A stretch of DNA of 64,000 nucleotides from Pacificimonas sp036351775 (GCA_036351775.1 JAZBPX010000064.1:186001-250000), one strand, 5' to 3'. Counted from the first letter of the stretch, positions 6,904 to 13,939 are shown. Notes: generated from the letters alone by a model not told the origin. Translations and numbers: made by a program.

Positions 6904-9102
6904 ATGCCGAAACCGACAACGGACCTGTGCATGGCCGCCGGCACCGCGATGCTGCTGGCTGGCTGCACGGCAAGCGAACCGGCGCAGCCGTTCGCGGGAA
7001 CCACCGCAGCGGTTCAGGCCCCGGCCGCGGCCTCTGCCCACACAACACTCGCCGAGGGCGGCATCGACGGAGCGGATATCCAGGCCGCTGCCGCGAGCGG
7101 CAAAGAATGGCTGAATTACGGCCTCGGCTATGACGAGCAGCGGTTCAGTCCGCTGTCGGCTGTGAATGCCGAGACTGTCGAGAGGCTGGGTCTGACCTGG
7201 TTTGCCGACATGGACACGGCGCGCGGCCAGGAGGCGACGCCGCTGCATATCGACGGCAAACTTTATATCACAACGGCCTGGTCGATGGTGAAGGCTTACG
7301 ACGCGAAAACCGGCGCGCTGCTGTGGGAATATGACCCCGGCGTGGACCGGGCGCGCGGCGTCATGGCCTGCTGCGATGTCGTCAACCGTGGCGTCGCGGC
7401 GTGGGGCGACAAGCTGTTCGTGGGCGCGCTCGATGGCCGCCTGATCGCGCTGGACCGGGAGACCGGCCGAGAGGTCTGGTCGACCGTCACGCTGGACCAG
7501 TCGCAGCCCTATACGATCACCGGCGCGCCGCGCGTGATCGACGGCAAGGTGATGATCGGCAATGGCGGCGCGGAGTTCGGCGTGCGCGGCTATTTTGGCG
7601 CCTATGATGCGGACACGGGCGAAGAGCTGTGGCGCTTCTACACCGTGCCGGGACAGCCGGGGGTGGCGAACGACCCGCCCCACCTGCAGCGCGCGGCGGC
7701 AACATGGACCGGCGAATGGTGGAAGGAGGGCGGCGGCGGTACGGTCTGGGACGCGATGGCCTACGACCCTGAGCTCGACCTCCTCTATATCGGCGTCGGG
7801 AATGGCAGCCCGTGGAACCAGCTGTACCGCAGCCCGGGCGGCGGCGATAACCTCTACCTGTCGTCCATCGTCGCGGTGCGCCCCGATACGGGCGACTATG
7901 TCTGGCATTTCCAGACCACGCCCGGCGAAACGTGGGATTATACGGCGACGCAGCACATCATGCTGGCCGACCTGACGATGCCCGACGGGACTGTTCGCAA
8001 GGCGCTGATGCAGGCACCGAAAAACGGCTTTTTCTATACGCTTGACCGGGAAACCGGAGAATTCGTCTCAGGCAATAATTATGTCGAGATGACATGGGCG
8101 ACCGGCCTCGACGAGAACGGCCGGCCGATCGAGGCGGAGGGTGCGCGCTATACCGAGGCGGGGGAGACGAAGCTGACCCAGCCCGGGCCGCTGGGCGGTC
8201 ATAACTGGCACCCGATGGCCTATGACAAGACGCGCCAGCTGGTCTTCATCCCGGCGATGAATACCGCCTTCCCGTACATGCACGAGAAGGACTACGAGGC
8301 GAACCCGATCGGCTTCAACGTCGGGCTCGACATTTCAACGAATGCCATGCCGGCCGACAGGGACGCGCGCGACGAGGCGGAGACGGCGACGAACGGGATG
8401 CTGATCGCGTGGGATCCGGTCGCGCAGCGCGAGGTCTGGCGTGTCGATCACCGGGGGCCGTGGAATGGCGGCATCCTGGCAACGGCGGGCGACCTGGTGT
8501 TCCAAGGCAACTCGGCAGGATTCTTTACTGCCTATCATGCCGAGGATGGCCGCAAGCTATGGGAGTTTCCCGCGCAGACCGGCGTCGTGGCCGCGCCGAT
8601 GACCTATGAGCTGGACGGCGAACAGTATGTCGCCGTACTGGCCGGTTGGGGCGGCGCGTTCCCGATCTCGGCGGGCTATCTGTCGACGGACGGGGGCGTG
8701 GTGCCCAATATCAGCCGCCTGTTGGTCTTCAAGCTGGGCGGCGGCGCGGAGTTGCCCCCGGCCCCCGCGCTGAACGACCTGCCCATCGATCCGCCGCCGT
8801 CGCGCGCTGCGCCGGAAATCATCGCAGCCGGGGCGAAGAATTTCGGCGCGTTCTGCGGGGTGTGCCATGGTGATGCGGCAATTGGCGGTACGATCATCCC
8901 TGACCTTCGCCGGTCGGCGACGCTGAACAGCCGCGATAGCTGGAACGCCATCGTCCATGACGGCCTGCTGGCCTCGAACGGCATGGTCGGCTTTGCCGAA
9001 GTGCTGGACGAGGGCGAGATCGAGGAGCTGCGCCAGTACGTGATCGCGCGCGCCAACGAGGACGTAATCGTCGGCGACCGAGCCACGACGGGCGGCGAGT
9101 AA
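6904..9102 (+). CDS. Lipoprotein PQQ-dependent alcohol dehydrogenase with C-terminal cytochrome c (type I quinohemoprotein)
   Basis: A 732-residue periplasmic enzyme that would oxidise an alcohol to an aldehyde and pass electrons through its own heme. The ATG at 6904 follows GGGGAGGG; the N-terminus is a lipoprotein signal ending in LLAGC. An eight-bladed propeller region follows, with the vicinal disulfide Cys156-Cys157 (ACCDVVNR) that packs on PQQ and the catalytic base Asp345 in WDYT. The residue two after the base is Thr, not Asp, which predicts calcium rather than lanthanide use. The C-terminal domain has a heme c site, CGVCH (651-655), and a likely axial Met in NGMVGF. Its neighbours detoxify formaldehyde. 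Substrate cannot be told from sequence; no PQQ synthesis genes are here. Confidence 0.92.
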   Translation: MPKPTTDLCMAAGTAMLLAGCTASEPAQPFAGTTAAVQAPAAASAHTTLAEGGIDGADIQAAAASGKEWLNYGLGYDEQRFSPLSAVNAETVERLGLTWFADMDTARGQEATPLHIDGKLYITTAWSMVKAYDAKTGALLWEYDPGVDRARGVMACCDVVNRGVAAWGDKLFVGALDGRLIALDRETGREVWSTVTLDQSQPYTITGAPRVIDGKVMIGNGGAEFGVRGYFGAYDADTGEELWRFYTVPGQPGVANDPPHLQRAAATWTGEWWKEGGGGTVWDAMAYDPELDLLYIGVGNGSPWNQLYRSPGGGDNLYLSSIVAVRPDTGDYVWHFQTTPGETWDYTATQHIMLADLTMPDGTVRKALMQAPKNGFFYTLDRETGEFVSGNNYVEMTWATGLDENGRPIEAEGARYTEAGETKLTQPGPLGGHNWHPMAYDKTRQLVFIPAMNTAFPYMHEKDYEANPIGFNVGLDISTNAMPADRDARDEAETATNGMLIAWDPVAQREVWRVDHRGPWNGGILATAGDLVFQGNSAGFFTAYHAEDGRKLWEFPAQTGVVAAPMTYELDGEQYVAVLAGWGGAFPISAGYLSTDGGVVPNISRLLVFKLGGGAELPPAPALNDLPIDPPPSRAAPEIIAAGAKNFGAFCGVCHGDAAIGGTIIPDLRRSATLNSRDSWNAIVHDGLLASNGMVGFAEVLDEGEIEELRQYVIARANEDVIVGDRATTGGE

Positions 9103-9133
9103 CGCGTCTCGCCCGGACCGCGGTGCGAAAGCG

Positions 9134-9529
9134 CTAGCCGCCGTGCTTCGGGAACAGCGAGGCAAGCGTTTTGATGATCTCGTCCTCTGTAGAGGGCTTC
9201 GGAATGATGGGAACCTCATCGCCAAATTCGGAAAGTTCATCGCGGGTCTTGCCGGTGTGGAACATGAAGGGGACGCCGCGCCGCTGGAGCTCGCGCGCCA
9301 GTTCGCGGCCATCCTTCCCGGCCATGTCGACGTCGATGATGGCCACGTCAGGATGAAAGTCGTTGTCGATGACGGACATGCAGGCGGCCAGCCGCTCGCA
9401 GATACGGATCGCGACGGCCCCGGAATAGCGCAGCTTCGCCTCCAGGCTCATGGCCGGGACGATCTGGTCCTCGGCAATAAGGATGTGCTTCCCCTTCAGC
9501 CGCTTCTTATGTTCTTCCCGATCGGCCAT
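9134..9529 (-). CDS. Single-domain response regulator (receiver)
   Basis: A 131-residue stand-alone receiver domain. Acidic pocket Glu20-Asp21, phospho-acceptor Asp66 (IIDVDM), Thr92 and Lys111 (PKPS) are all in place, so it should be phosphorylated, but no output domain follows. A short basic N-terminal extension precedes the domain. It stands alone between converging and diverging neighbours, with no histidine kinase adjacent. A near-EcfG promoter lies upstream (see 9559-9583), which would fit the orphan receivers found in alphaproteobacterial stress signalling; that link is inference. Confidence 0.88.
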   Translation of the reverse strand: MADREEHKKRLKGKHILIAEDQIVPAMSLEAKLRYSGAVAIRICERLAACMSVIDNDFHPDVAIIDVDMAGKDGRELARELQRRGVPFMFHTGKTRDELSEFGDEVPIIPKPSTEDEIIKTLASLFPKHGG

Positions 9530-9558
9530 ATCGACTCCACTTCGCCCCGTCTGTCCCT

Positions 9559-9583
9559 AACGTCACAGCACCCCTGCGGTTTC
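9559..9583 (-). promoter_or_regulatory. Weak EcfG-like promoter for the receiver gene
   Basis: On the minus strand the sequence reads GAAAC-N16-CGTT, one mismatch from the general-stress consensus GGAAC-N16/17-CGTT. It lies 30 bases upstream of the receiver gene start at 9529. One mismatch leaves chance as a real possibility. Confidence 0.3.
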
Positions 9584-9641
9584 CGGAATATTTCGGAACC
9601 GTGACAGTTTCTTTTGCGGGCGGTGCGTCCGGGGCAGCGTA

Positions 9642-11126
9642 TCAGGGCAGGAGAAGTCGCGGAAGCGCCCAGGCGCTGAACAGGCTGATCGACACGATCG
9701 CCAGCAGATTCAGCGCAAAACCGGCGCGCGCCATGCGGCCCATCGTGAAGACCCCCTGCGCGTAGGCGATGGCGTTCGGCCCGGTCGCCATGGGCAGCAT
9801 GAAGGCGCAGCTCGCCGCCACCGCAACGGGCAGCGCCATGAGCAGCGGATCGAGCGCACTCGCCGCCGCCACCGCGCCAATGACCGGCATCAGGGCAGAG
9901 GCGGTCGCCACATTGCTGGCAATCTCCGTGAAGAAAATCACGAACGTCACCAGCGCGCCGATAAGGAGCAGGAGCGGCAGGCTGGTCAGCCCGGCCAGAT
10001 GGTCGCCCAGCCAGCCGCCAAGACCGCTCGCTGTGATCCCCGCCGCCAGGCTCAGGCCGCCGCCGAATAGGAGCAGCACGCCCCAGGGAATCCGCTCGGC
10101 GCTGTCCCAGTCGAGAAGCGCCTCTCGCTTGCCTGTCCCGGCCGGAATGAGGAACAGAAGAACGGCACCGAGAACGGCAATGATGTGATCGGTCAGGCCC
10201 GCAAACGGCACCGTGCCGAAGATCTCCAACTCGCCGAGCGGGCGGCGGAAAATCCACAGGAGCGCCACGAAGGCGAAGGTTGCAGCGACGCGGCGTTCAG
10301 GGGTGGAAACCGGCCCTAGCGCAGCGCGCGCCTCGGCGATCACGGTACCGCCTGCCCCCGCCCCTGCCCCGCCGCGCTTCAGGCGCAGGCTGAGCAGCGC
10401 CCAGGCCAGTGGCAGCAGGATGAGAACCATCGGGATGCCGTACTGCATCCATTCGGCGAACCCGATGCTGCGCCCGAACTCCGCCTCCGTATAGCCGATG
10501 ACAATCAGGTTGGTGGGTGTGCCGACGGGCGTGCCGATACCGCCGATCGAGCAGGCCCAGGCGATGCCGAGGATCAGCGCCGGGGCGAGCGCGCCGCCGC
10601 GCCACGCCTCCCCGCCCAGCCGCTGCGCCACGCTGAGCGCGATGGGCATCAGCATGATGGCGGTCGCAGTGTTCGAAATCCACATGCTGAGGACCGCCGC
10701 GGCGAGCATGAACCCGCCGACGAGCGCGGCCGGGTGCCCGCTGAACCGGGCGACGATGGCGAGCGCGATGCGGGTGTGGAGGTTCCAGCGCTCGACGGAC
10801 TTTGCGATGACGAAGCCGCCGAAGAGGAGGATGACGATGGGGCTGGCAAAGGGGGCGCCGGCGCTGCGGATGTCGAGGATGCCCGCGACGGGCAGTACGA
10901 TCAGCGGCAACAGCGAGGTGACGGGGATCGGCACCGCCTCCGTCACCCACCAGATCATCATCAGCACGAACAGGGAGGCGACGGCCCATCCCTCCGGCGG
11001 CAGGCCGGTCGGCGGCGGCAGCAGTTGCAGCGCCCCGGCGGCGACCAGGCCGATGGCGATCCAGCGCAGCCGGAACTGCGCCAGGCGGCCGCTCTCGCCC
11101 TCCTGAATGTCGTGAACGCTCCCCAT
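9642..11126 (-). CDS. DASS/SLC13-family anion:sodium symporter (probable dicarboxylate transporter)
   Basis: A 494-residue inner-membrane protein with about eleven hydrophobic segments. Both signature SNT-type hairpins of the divalent anion:sodium symporter family are visible: SNTATAIMLMPIALS near residue 150 and SNVATASALMPVIGAV near residue 405, along with the GTPVGTPTNLIV loop. These bind Na+ and the carboxylate substrate. The likely cargo is a C4-dicarboxylate or related anion, but sulfate or citrate carriers share the fold. It ends 100 bases from the receiver gene and appears monocistronic or cotranscribed with the small gene upstream at 11184-11429. Confidence 0.9.
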   Translation of the reverse strand: MGSVHDIQEGESGRLAQFRLRWIAIGLVAAGALQLLPPPTGLPPEGWAVASLFVLMMIWWVTEAVPIPVTSLLPLIVLPVAGILDIRSAGAPFASPIVILLFGGFVIAKSVERWNLHTRIALAIVARFSGHPAALVGGFMLAAAVLSMWISNTATAIMLMPIALSVAQRLGGEAWRGGALAPALILGIAWACSIGGIGTPVGTPTNLIVIGYTEAEFGRSIGFAEWMQYGIPMVLILLPLAWALLSLRLKRGGAGAGAGGTVIAEARAALGPVSTPERRVAATFAFVALLWIFRRPLGELEIFGTVPFAGLTDHIIAVLGAVLLFLIPAGTGKREALLDWDSAERIPWGVLLLFGGGLSLAAGITASGLGGWLGDHLAGLTSLPLLLLIGALVTFVIFFTEIASNVATASALMPVIGAVAAASALDPLLMALPVAVAASCAFMLPMATGPNAIAYAQGVFTMGRMARAGFALNLLAIVSISLFSAWALPRLLLP

Positions 11127-11183
11127 GCCCGCCGCTTAGCGGATGGGAACGGATTGGCTAGACGGTCAGGCGCCCCCGTAAGA

Positions 11184-11429
11184 TCAGGCGCCGCGCGCGG
11201 GGCCGCGCAGGCGCGCCCAGCCGCGCTGGGCGGCGGCCTCGCTCTCGGCCTCCTTGCGAACGGCGATGTGCGTATCGAGCCGGACGCCGAAAAAGACGGC
11301 GATGAAACAATTGAGCGCCGCCGACGCCTCCTGCAGCGCGAAGGTGAACACCCCCGTCGCCAGCACCGCGAGCAGCGCCGCCGGGAACAGCCGGTCGTAC
11401 AGCATGTCGCCAAAGGCGGTGACGGTCAT
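11184..11429 (-). CDS. Small membrane protein of unknown function (81 aa)
   Basis: A longer frame extends to 11549, but the ATG at 11429 follows AAAGGA at proper spacing and removes an unnatural N-terminus. The product has two adjoining hydrophobic segments (about residues 11-28 and 30-46) followed by a charged, Ala/Arg-rich tail, suggesting a small inner-membrane protein with a cytoplasmic tail. No family is recognised. It lies 57 bases upstream of the DASS transporter in the same direction and may be cotranscribed with it. Confidence 0.55.
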   Translation of the reverse strand: MTVTAFGDMLYDRLFPAALLAVLATGVFTFALQEASAALNCFIAVFFGVRLDTHIAVRKEAESEAAAQRGWARLRGPARGA

Positions 11430-11555
11430 CGGGGCGGTCCTTTCACGGGCGCGAGCGGGGTTCGGGGTCTTCGTGGACGTCCATGCCCCGCGCCGGTTAA
11501 CGCCCCCCTGACGAACATGGTTAGCGGCGGCTCTCCTACAGAAGGTCACACTGGG

Positions 11556-11607
11556 TCACACCCCAACGCGCGTGCGGGCGCGCATGTGCACGCGCACCGG
11601 GGTGTGA
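11556..11607. repeat. 52-nt imperfect hairpin
   Basis: TCACACCCC (11556-11564) pairs with GGGGTGTGA (11599-11607), and inside it GCGCGTGC (11568-11575) pairs with GCACGCGC (11588-11595). This gives 17 base pairs interrupted by one 3x3 internal loop, with a 12-base apical loop. There is no T-run on either side, so it is not a classical terminator. It could be a DNA-binding site or a structured leader. Confidence 0.6.
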
Positions 11608-11677
11608 AGGGCGGACGGGCGGCGGTGCGGGGCAGAGCTGGTGGTACGTGTCGGCATGGCGGGCAGGATGGGTGAGG

Positions 11678-11694
11678 CTTTCCTATTAGGAAAG
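11678..11694. promoter_or_regulatory. Perfect 17-bp palindrome, possible operator
   Basis: CTTTCCTA-T-TAGGAAAG has eight-base arms and a single centre base. It is AT-richer than its surroundings and lies about 80 bases upstream of the zinc-ribbon gene start, a usual place for a dimeric repressor or activator site. The protein that would bind is unknown. Confidence 0.4.
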
Positions 11695-11750
11695 ACAGGG
11701 CGGCACCGGGCGGTTGTCCACAGACAATTGCCATCCGGGCCTTGCCCTGC

Positions 11751-11765
11751 GTTCTGCCTTTGTTC
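11751..11765 (+). promoter_or_regulatory. LexA (SOS) box match GTTC-N7-GTTC
   Basis: The sequence GTTCTGCCTTTGTTC fits the alphaproteobacterial LexA consensus GTTC-N7-GTTC exactly. It ends 6 bases before the ATG at 11772, so LexA would cover the start of transcription or translation. About two such matches are expected by chance in 64 kb, but its position and the TTTGTTC half shared with the box at 13912 favour a real site. Confidence 0.5.
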
Positions 11766-11771
11766 CATACC

Positions 11772-12182
11772 ATGGGCATGGCGCGCAAGTTTCCGAACAG
11801 CTACCTGTCCTACGACGCCCACTATATCGGGGACGCGATCCGGGCGGGGGGAACGCTGATGTATTACTGCCCCCGCTGCGGCCATGTGTTCCGAGTCAGT
11901 ATGCAGCTGATCAACCTGGTGAAGGGATCGCGCTATGTCCTGCTGGACAAGCGCCCGCTGTGCCGGATCGCGCGCTGCGGCGGGCGCGGCCATTATCTCT
12001 ACGCCGTAAACCGCCAGAGCCCGCTCGTGGCCGTGACGTTCGAACCCCAACCCTATTGGCGCAAAGGCCCCTGCCCCGACGATTTTTTGCCGCAAGTGAA
12101 CGGCGATGGTGTTGGGGACGATGGCGGCGACGGACTGATCACGAGAATGGAGCCGAACATGCCGGCGCGGTCGGTCCGGTGA
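11772..12182 (+). CDS. Unknown protein with a zinc-ribbon-like cysteine pattern, probably SOS-controlled
   Basis: The frame is open from 11742, but the LexA-box match lies at 11751-11765, so the ATG at 11772 (or 11778) is the likely start, giving 136 residues. The centre has CPRCGH (about residues 34-39) and, about 30 residues later, CRIARCGGRGH, which could form a four-cysteine zinc ribbon. The C-terminal third is polar and Gly/Asp-rich. No ribosome site is evident, suggesting a leaderless transcript. I recognise no family. Frames on the other strand and in the next frame over this region are taken to be shadows. Confidence 0.6.
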   Translation: MGMARKFPNSYLSYDAHYIGDAIRAGGTLMYYCPRCGHVFRVSMQLINLVKGSRYVLLDKRPLCRIARCGGRGHYLYAVNRQSPLVAVTFEPQPYWRKGPCPDDFLPQVNGDGVGDDGGDGLITRMEPNMPARSVR

Positions 12183-12185
12183 GGC

Positions 12186-12539
12186 TCAGGCCGCTTCTGC
12201 GGAGATCACCCCGCGCGCGATCAGGTCCTTCATCCAGCGGCGGGTGCCGAAATCACCGGCGAGAAGGCCGGGAACGGACAGGTCTTCATCGAGAGCGGGC
12301 CAATAGAGGCCAAAGCCCGCGCCCACCACTTCGACGGCGGCGAGGTCAGCGGGCGACGCACCGTTCAGCCGTTCCGACAGGTGCGGCGGAAAGGCGAAGC
12401 TCGCCCCGCTCTTCAGTTCGATCCGGATAAGGTTGGCGGCAGCGTCATAGGCGGCGGCGCGGGCGCGCGGTTCGTAGCGCGCGGCGGCGATACCTGCAGC
12501 CTTCGCCGCGTCCAGTTCGCGTTCGGTAAGCTCAGCCAT
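12186..12539 (-). CDS. DUF2442 domain protein
   Basis: A 117-residue protein; the ATG at 12539 follows GGAGG, unlike the upstream ATG at 12572. Residues about 30-95 show the DUF2442 pattern: a short beta segment LIRIELKSGASFAFP, a helix, VEVVGAGFGLYWPALDEDLSVPGLL. DUF2442 genes normally sit just after a DUF4160 gene, and the pair resembles a toxin-antitoxin unit in layout. Here only the last part of the DUF4160 partner is left immediately upstream (12532-12630), overlapping this start by 8 bases. The gene is therefore an orphaned half of that pair; whether it is still used is unknown. Confidence 0.75.
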   Translation of the reverse strand: MAELTERELDAAKAAGIAAARYEPRARAAAYDAAANLIRIELKSGASFAFPPHLSERLNGASPADLAAVEVVGAGFGLYWPALDEDLSVPGLLAGDFGTRRWMKDLIARGVISAEAA

Positions 12540-12630
12540 GAATGCGCCTCCATTCCGCCAGCAGCCTGTCACGGTTCTCCGCGACGATCCTGACGGCCTT
12601 GCGAATATCGCTTCTTTCTATGTTGATACT
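12532..12630 (-). pseudogene. C-terminal stump of a DUF4160-type gene
   Basis: Just upstream of the DUF2442 start, the frame ending in TGA at 12532 reads IRKAVRIVAENRDRLLAEW followed by RRIHG, which matches the C-terminal helix of DUF4160 proteins (IVEANRDRIEEAWH-type). No ATG, GTG or TTG is available in frame, and upstream of about 12630 the resemblance stops, shortly before the end of the unrelated AT-richer gene at 12668. The 5' part was evidently lost, probably when the adjacent two-gene module arrived. Confidence 0.6.
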
Positions 12631-12667
12631 AGCGAGGGCCGAACAAACAGTTGCTAATCCGACAGCC

Positions 12668-13378
12668 TTAAATCTCTCCGCGCCTAGCTAGTTCTTGAAG
12701 CACGATCGGCACGGCATCATCGAGCGCATTGCCAAACCGATCAAATTGTTCAACAAGTTGTTCTCTGGTTAGGAACTGAACATCCCCCATCCGAAGCCGC
12801 TTCACAAATCGTGTTTTTTTATCAAGCTTATGCCTCGGGGTGAAGAGCACCAGAGCATCAGCGTCCAGAAAGTCCTCCTGCGTGAGGATCGCTTCATGAA
12901 TAAGCGTGAGGAGAAGCCGCTTCTGATACCGATTGAACCGGACCTCCGCCCAAGGAATTACGAAAACAAAGGTCAGCTTCCCAGCATCATTGAACGTAAA
13001 TGTCGGCACCACGGGAACAAAAACTCCCCGACCGATCGGATACATAACCTTAAAGTTCTGAAACACCCGCAGACCGCGAATATTCTCGGCCTCGAGCCAC
13101 GGTAGCACGGCTTCTAGGACCTCTTCGCCCAGTGTTCTCACCTTGGAATTCTTCAGTGAACGCACGGCCGACATTACGTCAGCTTTTGGAACCTGCAAAG
13201 TTACGAAATCAATGATGAAAGCCAAAATCGGAAACAAGTTGAACTTCGGAGAGCCCAACACGAAACGCGCGATGCTCCGAGAAGTGTCATAGCGGCGGCT
13301 ATGGTTTAGCAGAACCCAATTCGGCAAGGACGGCGGAGTACGGACTTTCTTAAACCTCTTGTCAACATCCATTTTCAA
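12668..13378 (-). CDS. Unknown protein paired with a Panacea antitoxin (candidate toxin)
   Basis: A 236-residue protein that I do not recognise. Its ATG overlaps the antitoxin stop (ATGA at 13375-13378), so the pair is translationally coupled with the antitoxin first. The sequence is basic and hydrophobic, without a signal peptide; residues 48-62 (LFPILAFIIDFVTLQ) are apolar but not a clear membrane helix. Near the C-terminus QFDRF (about 211-215) faintly resembles the sliding-clamp motif QLDLF. The gene is AT-richer than its surroundings: a 60-base sample at 12721 is 43% GC. Panacea antitoxins neutralise many unrelated toxins, so this position makes it a candidate new toxin; toxicity is inference. 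Confidence 0.75.
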   Translation of the reverse strand: MKMDVDKRFKKVRTPPSLPNWVLLNHSRRYDTSRSIARFVLGSPKFNLFPILAFIIDFVTLQVPKADVMSAVRSLKNSKVRTLGEEVLEAVLPWLEAENIRGLRVFQNFKVMYPIGRGVFVPVVPTFTFNDAGKLTFVFVIPWAEVRFNRYQKRLLLTLIHEAILTQEDFLDADALVLFTPRHKLDKKTRFVKRLRMGDVQFLTREQLVEQFDRFGNALDDAVPIVLQELARRGEI

Positions 13379-13899
13379 TGAGCTCCTGCCAAGTTCGCCG
13401 CGATAATGTTTTCAGCTGTAATTTCCATGCCTGGATTGGCGTGACCCTCATGTGTCCAGACCTGTTCCCACGGCCCGCCACTCGCGTGTGAAATTTCCCG
13501 CAGAACGGATGCCGGCAGGCGCATTAACGGAAGCAATTCACCTTTAAGAAAATCTTCGTCCCTCTCGGCAAGCGAGACTGACACAACTTCCATAGTTTCA
13601 GTGCTTAATGAAAATGCCTTCGCACGTCCCGTGATCGGTTTATCTCCAAACAGCTTGAATGAATGATATACTTCTCGGAAAACTGGCCCGTGCTCCCATG
13701 CCTCGATCCTCGCATTCGTTAACAGCTGACCACGAGCCAAAAGTATCTTCTCAACTGCGAAATACACTAATTTATTCAATGCCATATTCGTAATTGGAAG
13801 CCCATTCTCATCGGCCAAATCAAGAATCCAGTTTGCCACGCCCTTGGCCTTGTGACCAAGCCTCCCAAGATCATTTTTTTGCGGCGTCTCCGTCATCAT
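13375..13899 (-). CDS. Panacea (SocA/DUF4065-like) domain antitoxin
   Basis: A 174-residue protein; a second ATG three bases on could also start it. Residues 39-48 (MALNKLVYFA) and 66-82 (IEAWEHGPVFREVYHSF region) match the Panacea domain, known from SocA of Caulobacter, where it is a proteolytic adaptor for the toxin SocB, and from many PanAT toxin-antitoxin pairs. The domain usually neutralises the neighbouring gene product, here the unknown 236-residue protein that overlaps it by four bases. The gene is AT-richer than flanking nrdB (47% GC in a 60-base sample at 13561), suggesting transfer. A LexA box lies in the 40 bases before its start. Confidence 0.85.
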   Translation of the reverse strand: MMTETPQKNDLGRLGHKAKGVANWILDLADENGLPITNMALNKLVYFAVEKILLARGQLLTNARIEAWEHGPVFREVYHSFKLFGDKPITGRAKAFSLSTETMEVVSVSLAERDEDFLKGELLPLMRLPASVLREISHASGGPWEQVWTHEGHANPGMEITAENIIAANLAGAH

Positions 13900-13911
13900 C
13901 GTTTACACAAT

Positions 13912-13926
13912 GTTCGATATTTGTTC
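13912..13926 (-). promoter_or_regulatory. LexA (SOS) box in front of the Panacea module
   Basis: On the minus strand GAACAAATATCGAAC is an exact GAAC-N7-GAAC match with an AT-rich spacer, as in known alphaproteobacterial LexA sites. It lies 12 bases upstream of the antitoxin start, inside the only 40 bases between nrdB and the module. A TTGACT hexamer (minus strand, 13931-13936) just upstream could be the -35, which would put the box between -35 and the start of transcription, the classic repressor position. Confidence 0.65.
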
Positions 13927-13939
13927 CCTGAGTCAATCC

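Larger units (their letters stand above)
11430..11771. other. Gene-poor region with structured DNA between divergent small genes
   Basis: About 340 bases separate the start of the small membrane gene from the zinc-ribbon gene. I see no convincing coding frame. It holds a long imperfect hairpin (11556-11607), a perfect palindrome (11678-11694) and a LexA-box match (11751-11765), listed separately, and a short direct repeat GGTCACA at the left edge of the hairpin. Confidence 0.5.

Noticed and set aside
7921..7950. XoxF-type lanthanide methanol dehydrogenase identity for the PQQ enzyme
   Set aside because: The key position after the catalytic Asp is Thr, and a fused cytochrome c domain is present, unlike XoxF.
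11556..12095. 179-codon minus-strand frame over the zinc-ribbon gene and hairpin
   Set aside because: No ribosome site, His/Arg-rich shadow composition; the + strand frame has ordered cysteine motifs.
11714..12430. 238-codon + strand frame overlapping the zinc-ribbon gene in another frame
   Set aside because: Arg/Pro/Gly-rich composition typical of a shifted frame and it runs into the DUF2442 gene antisense.
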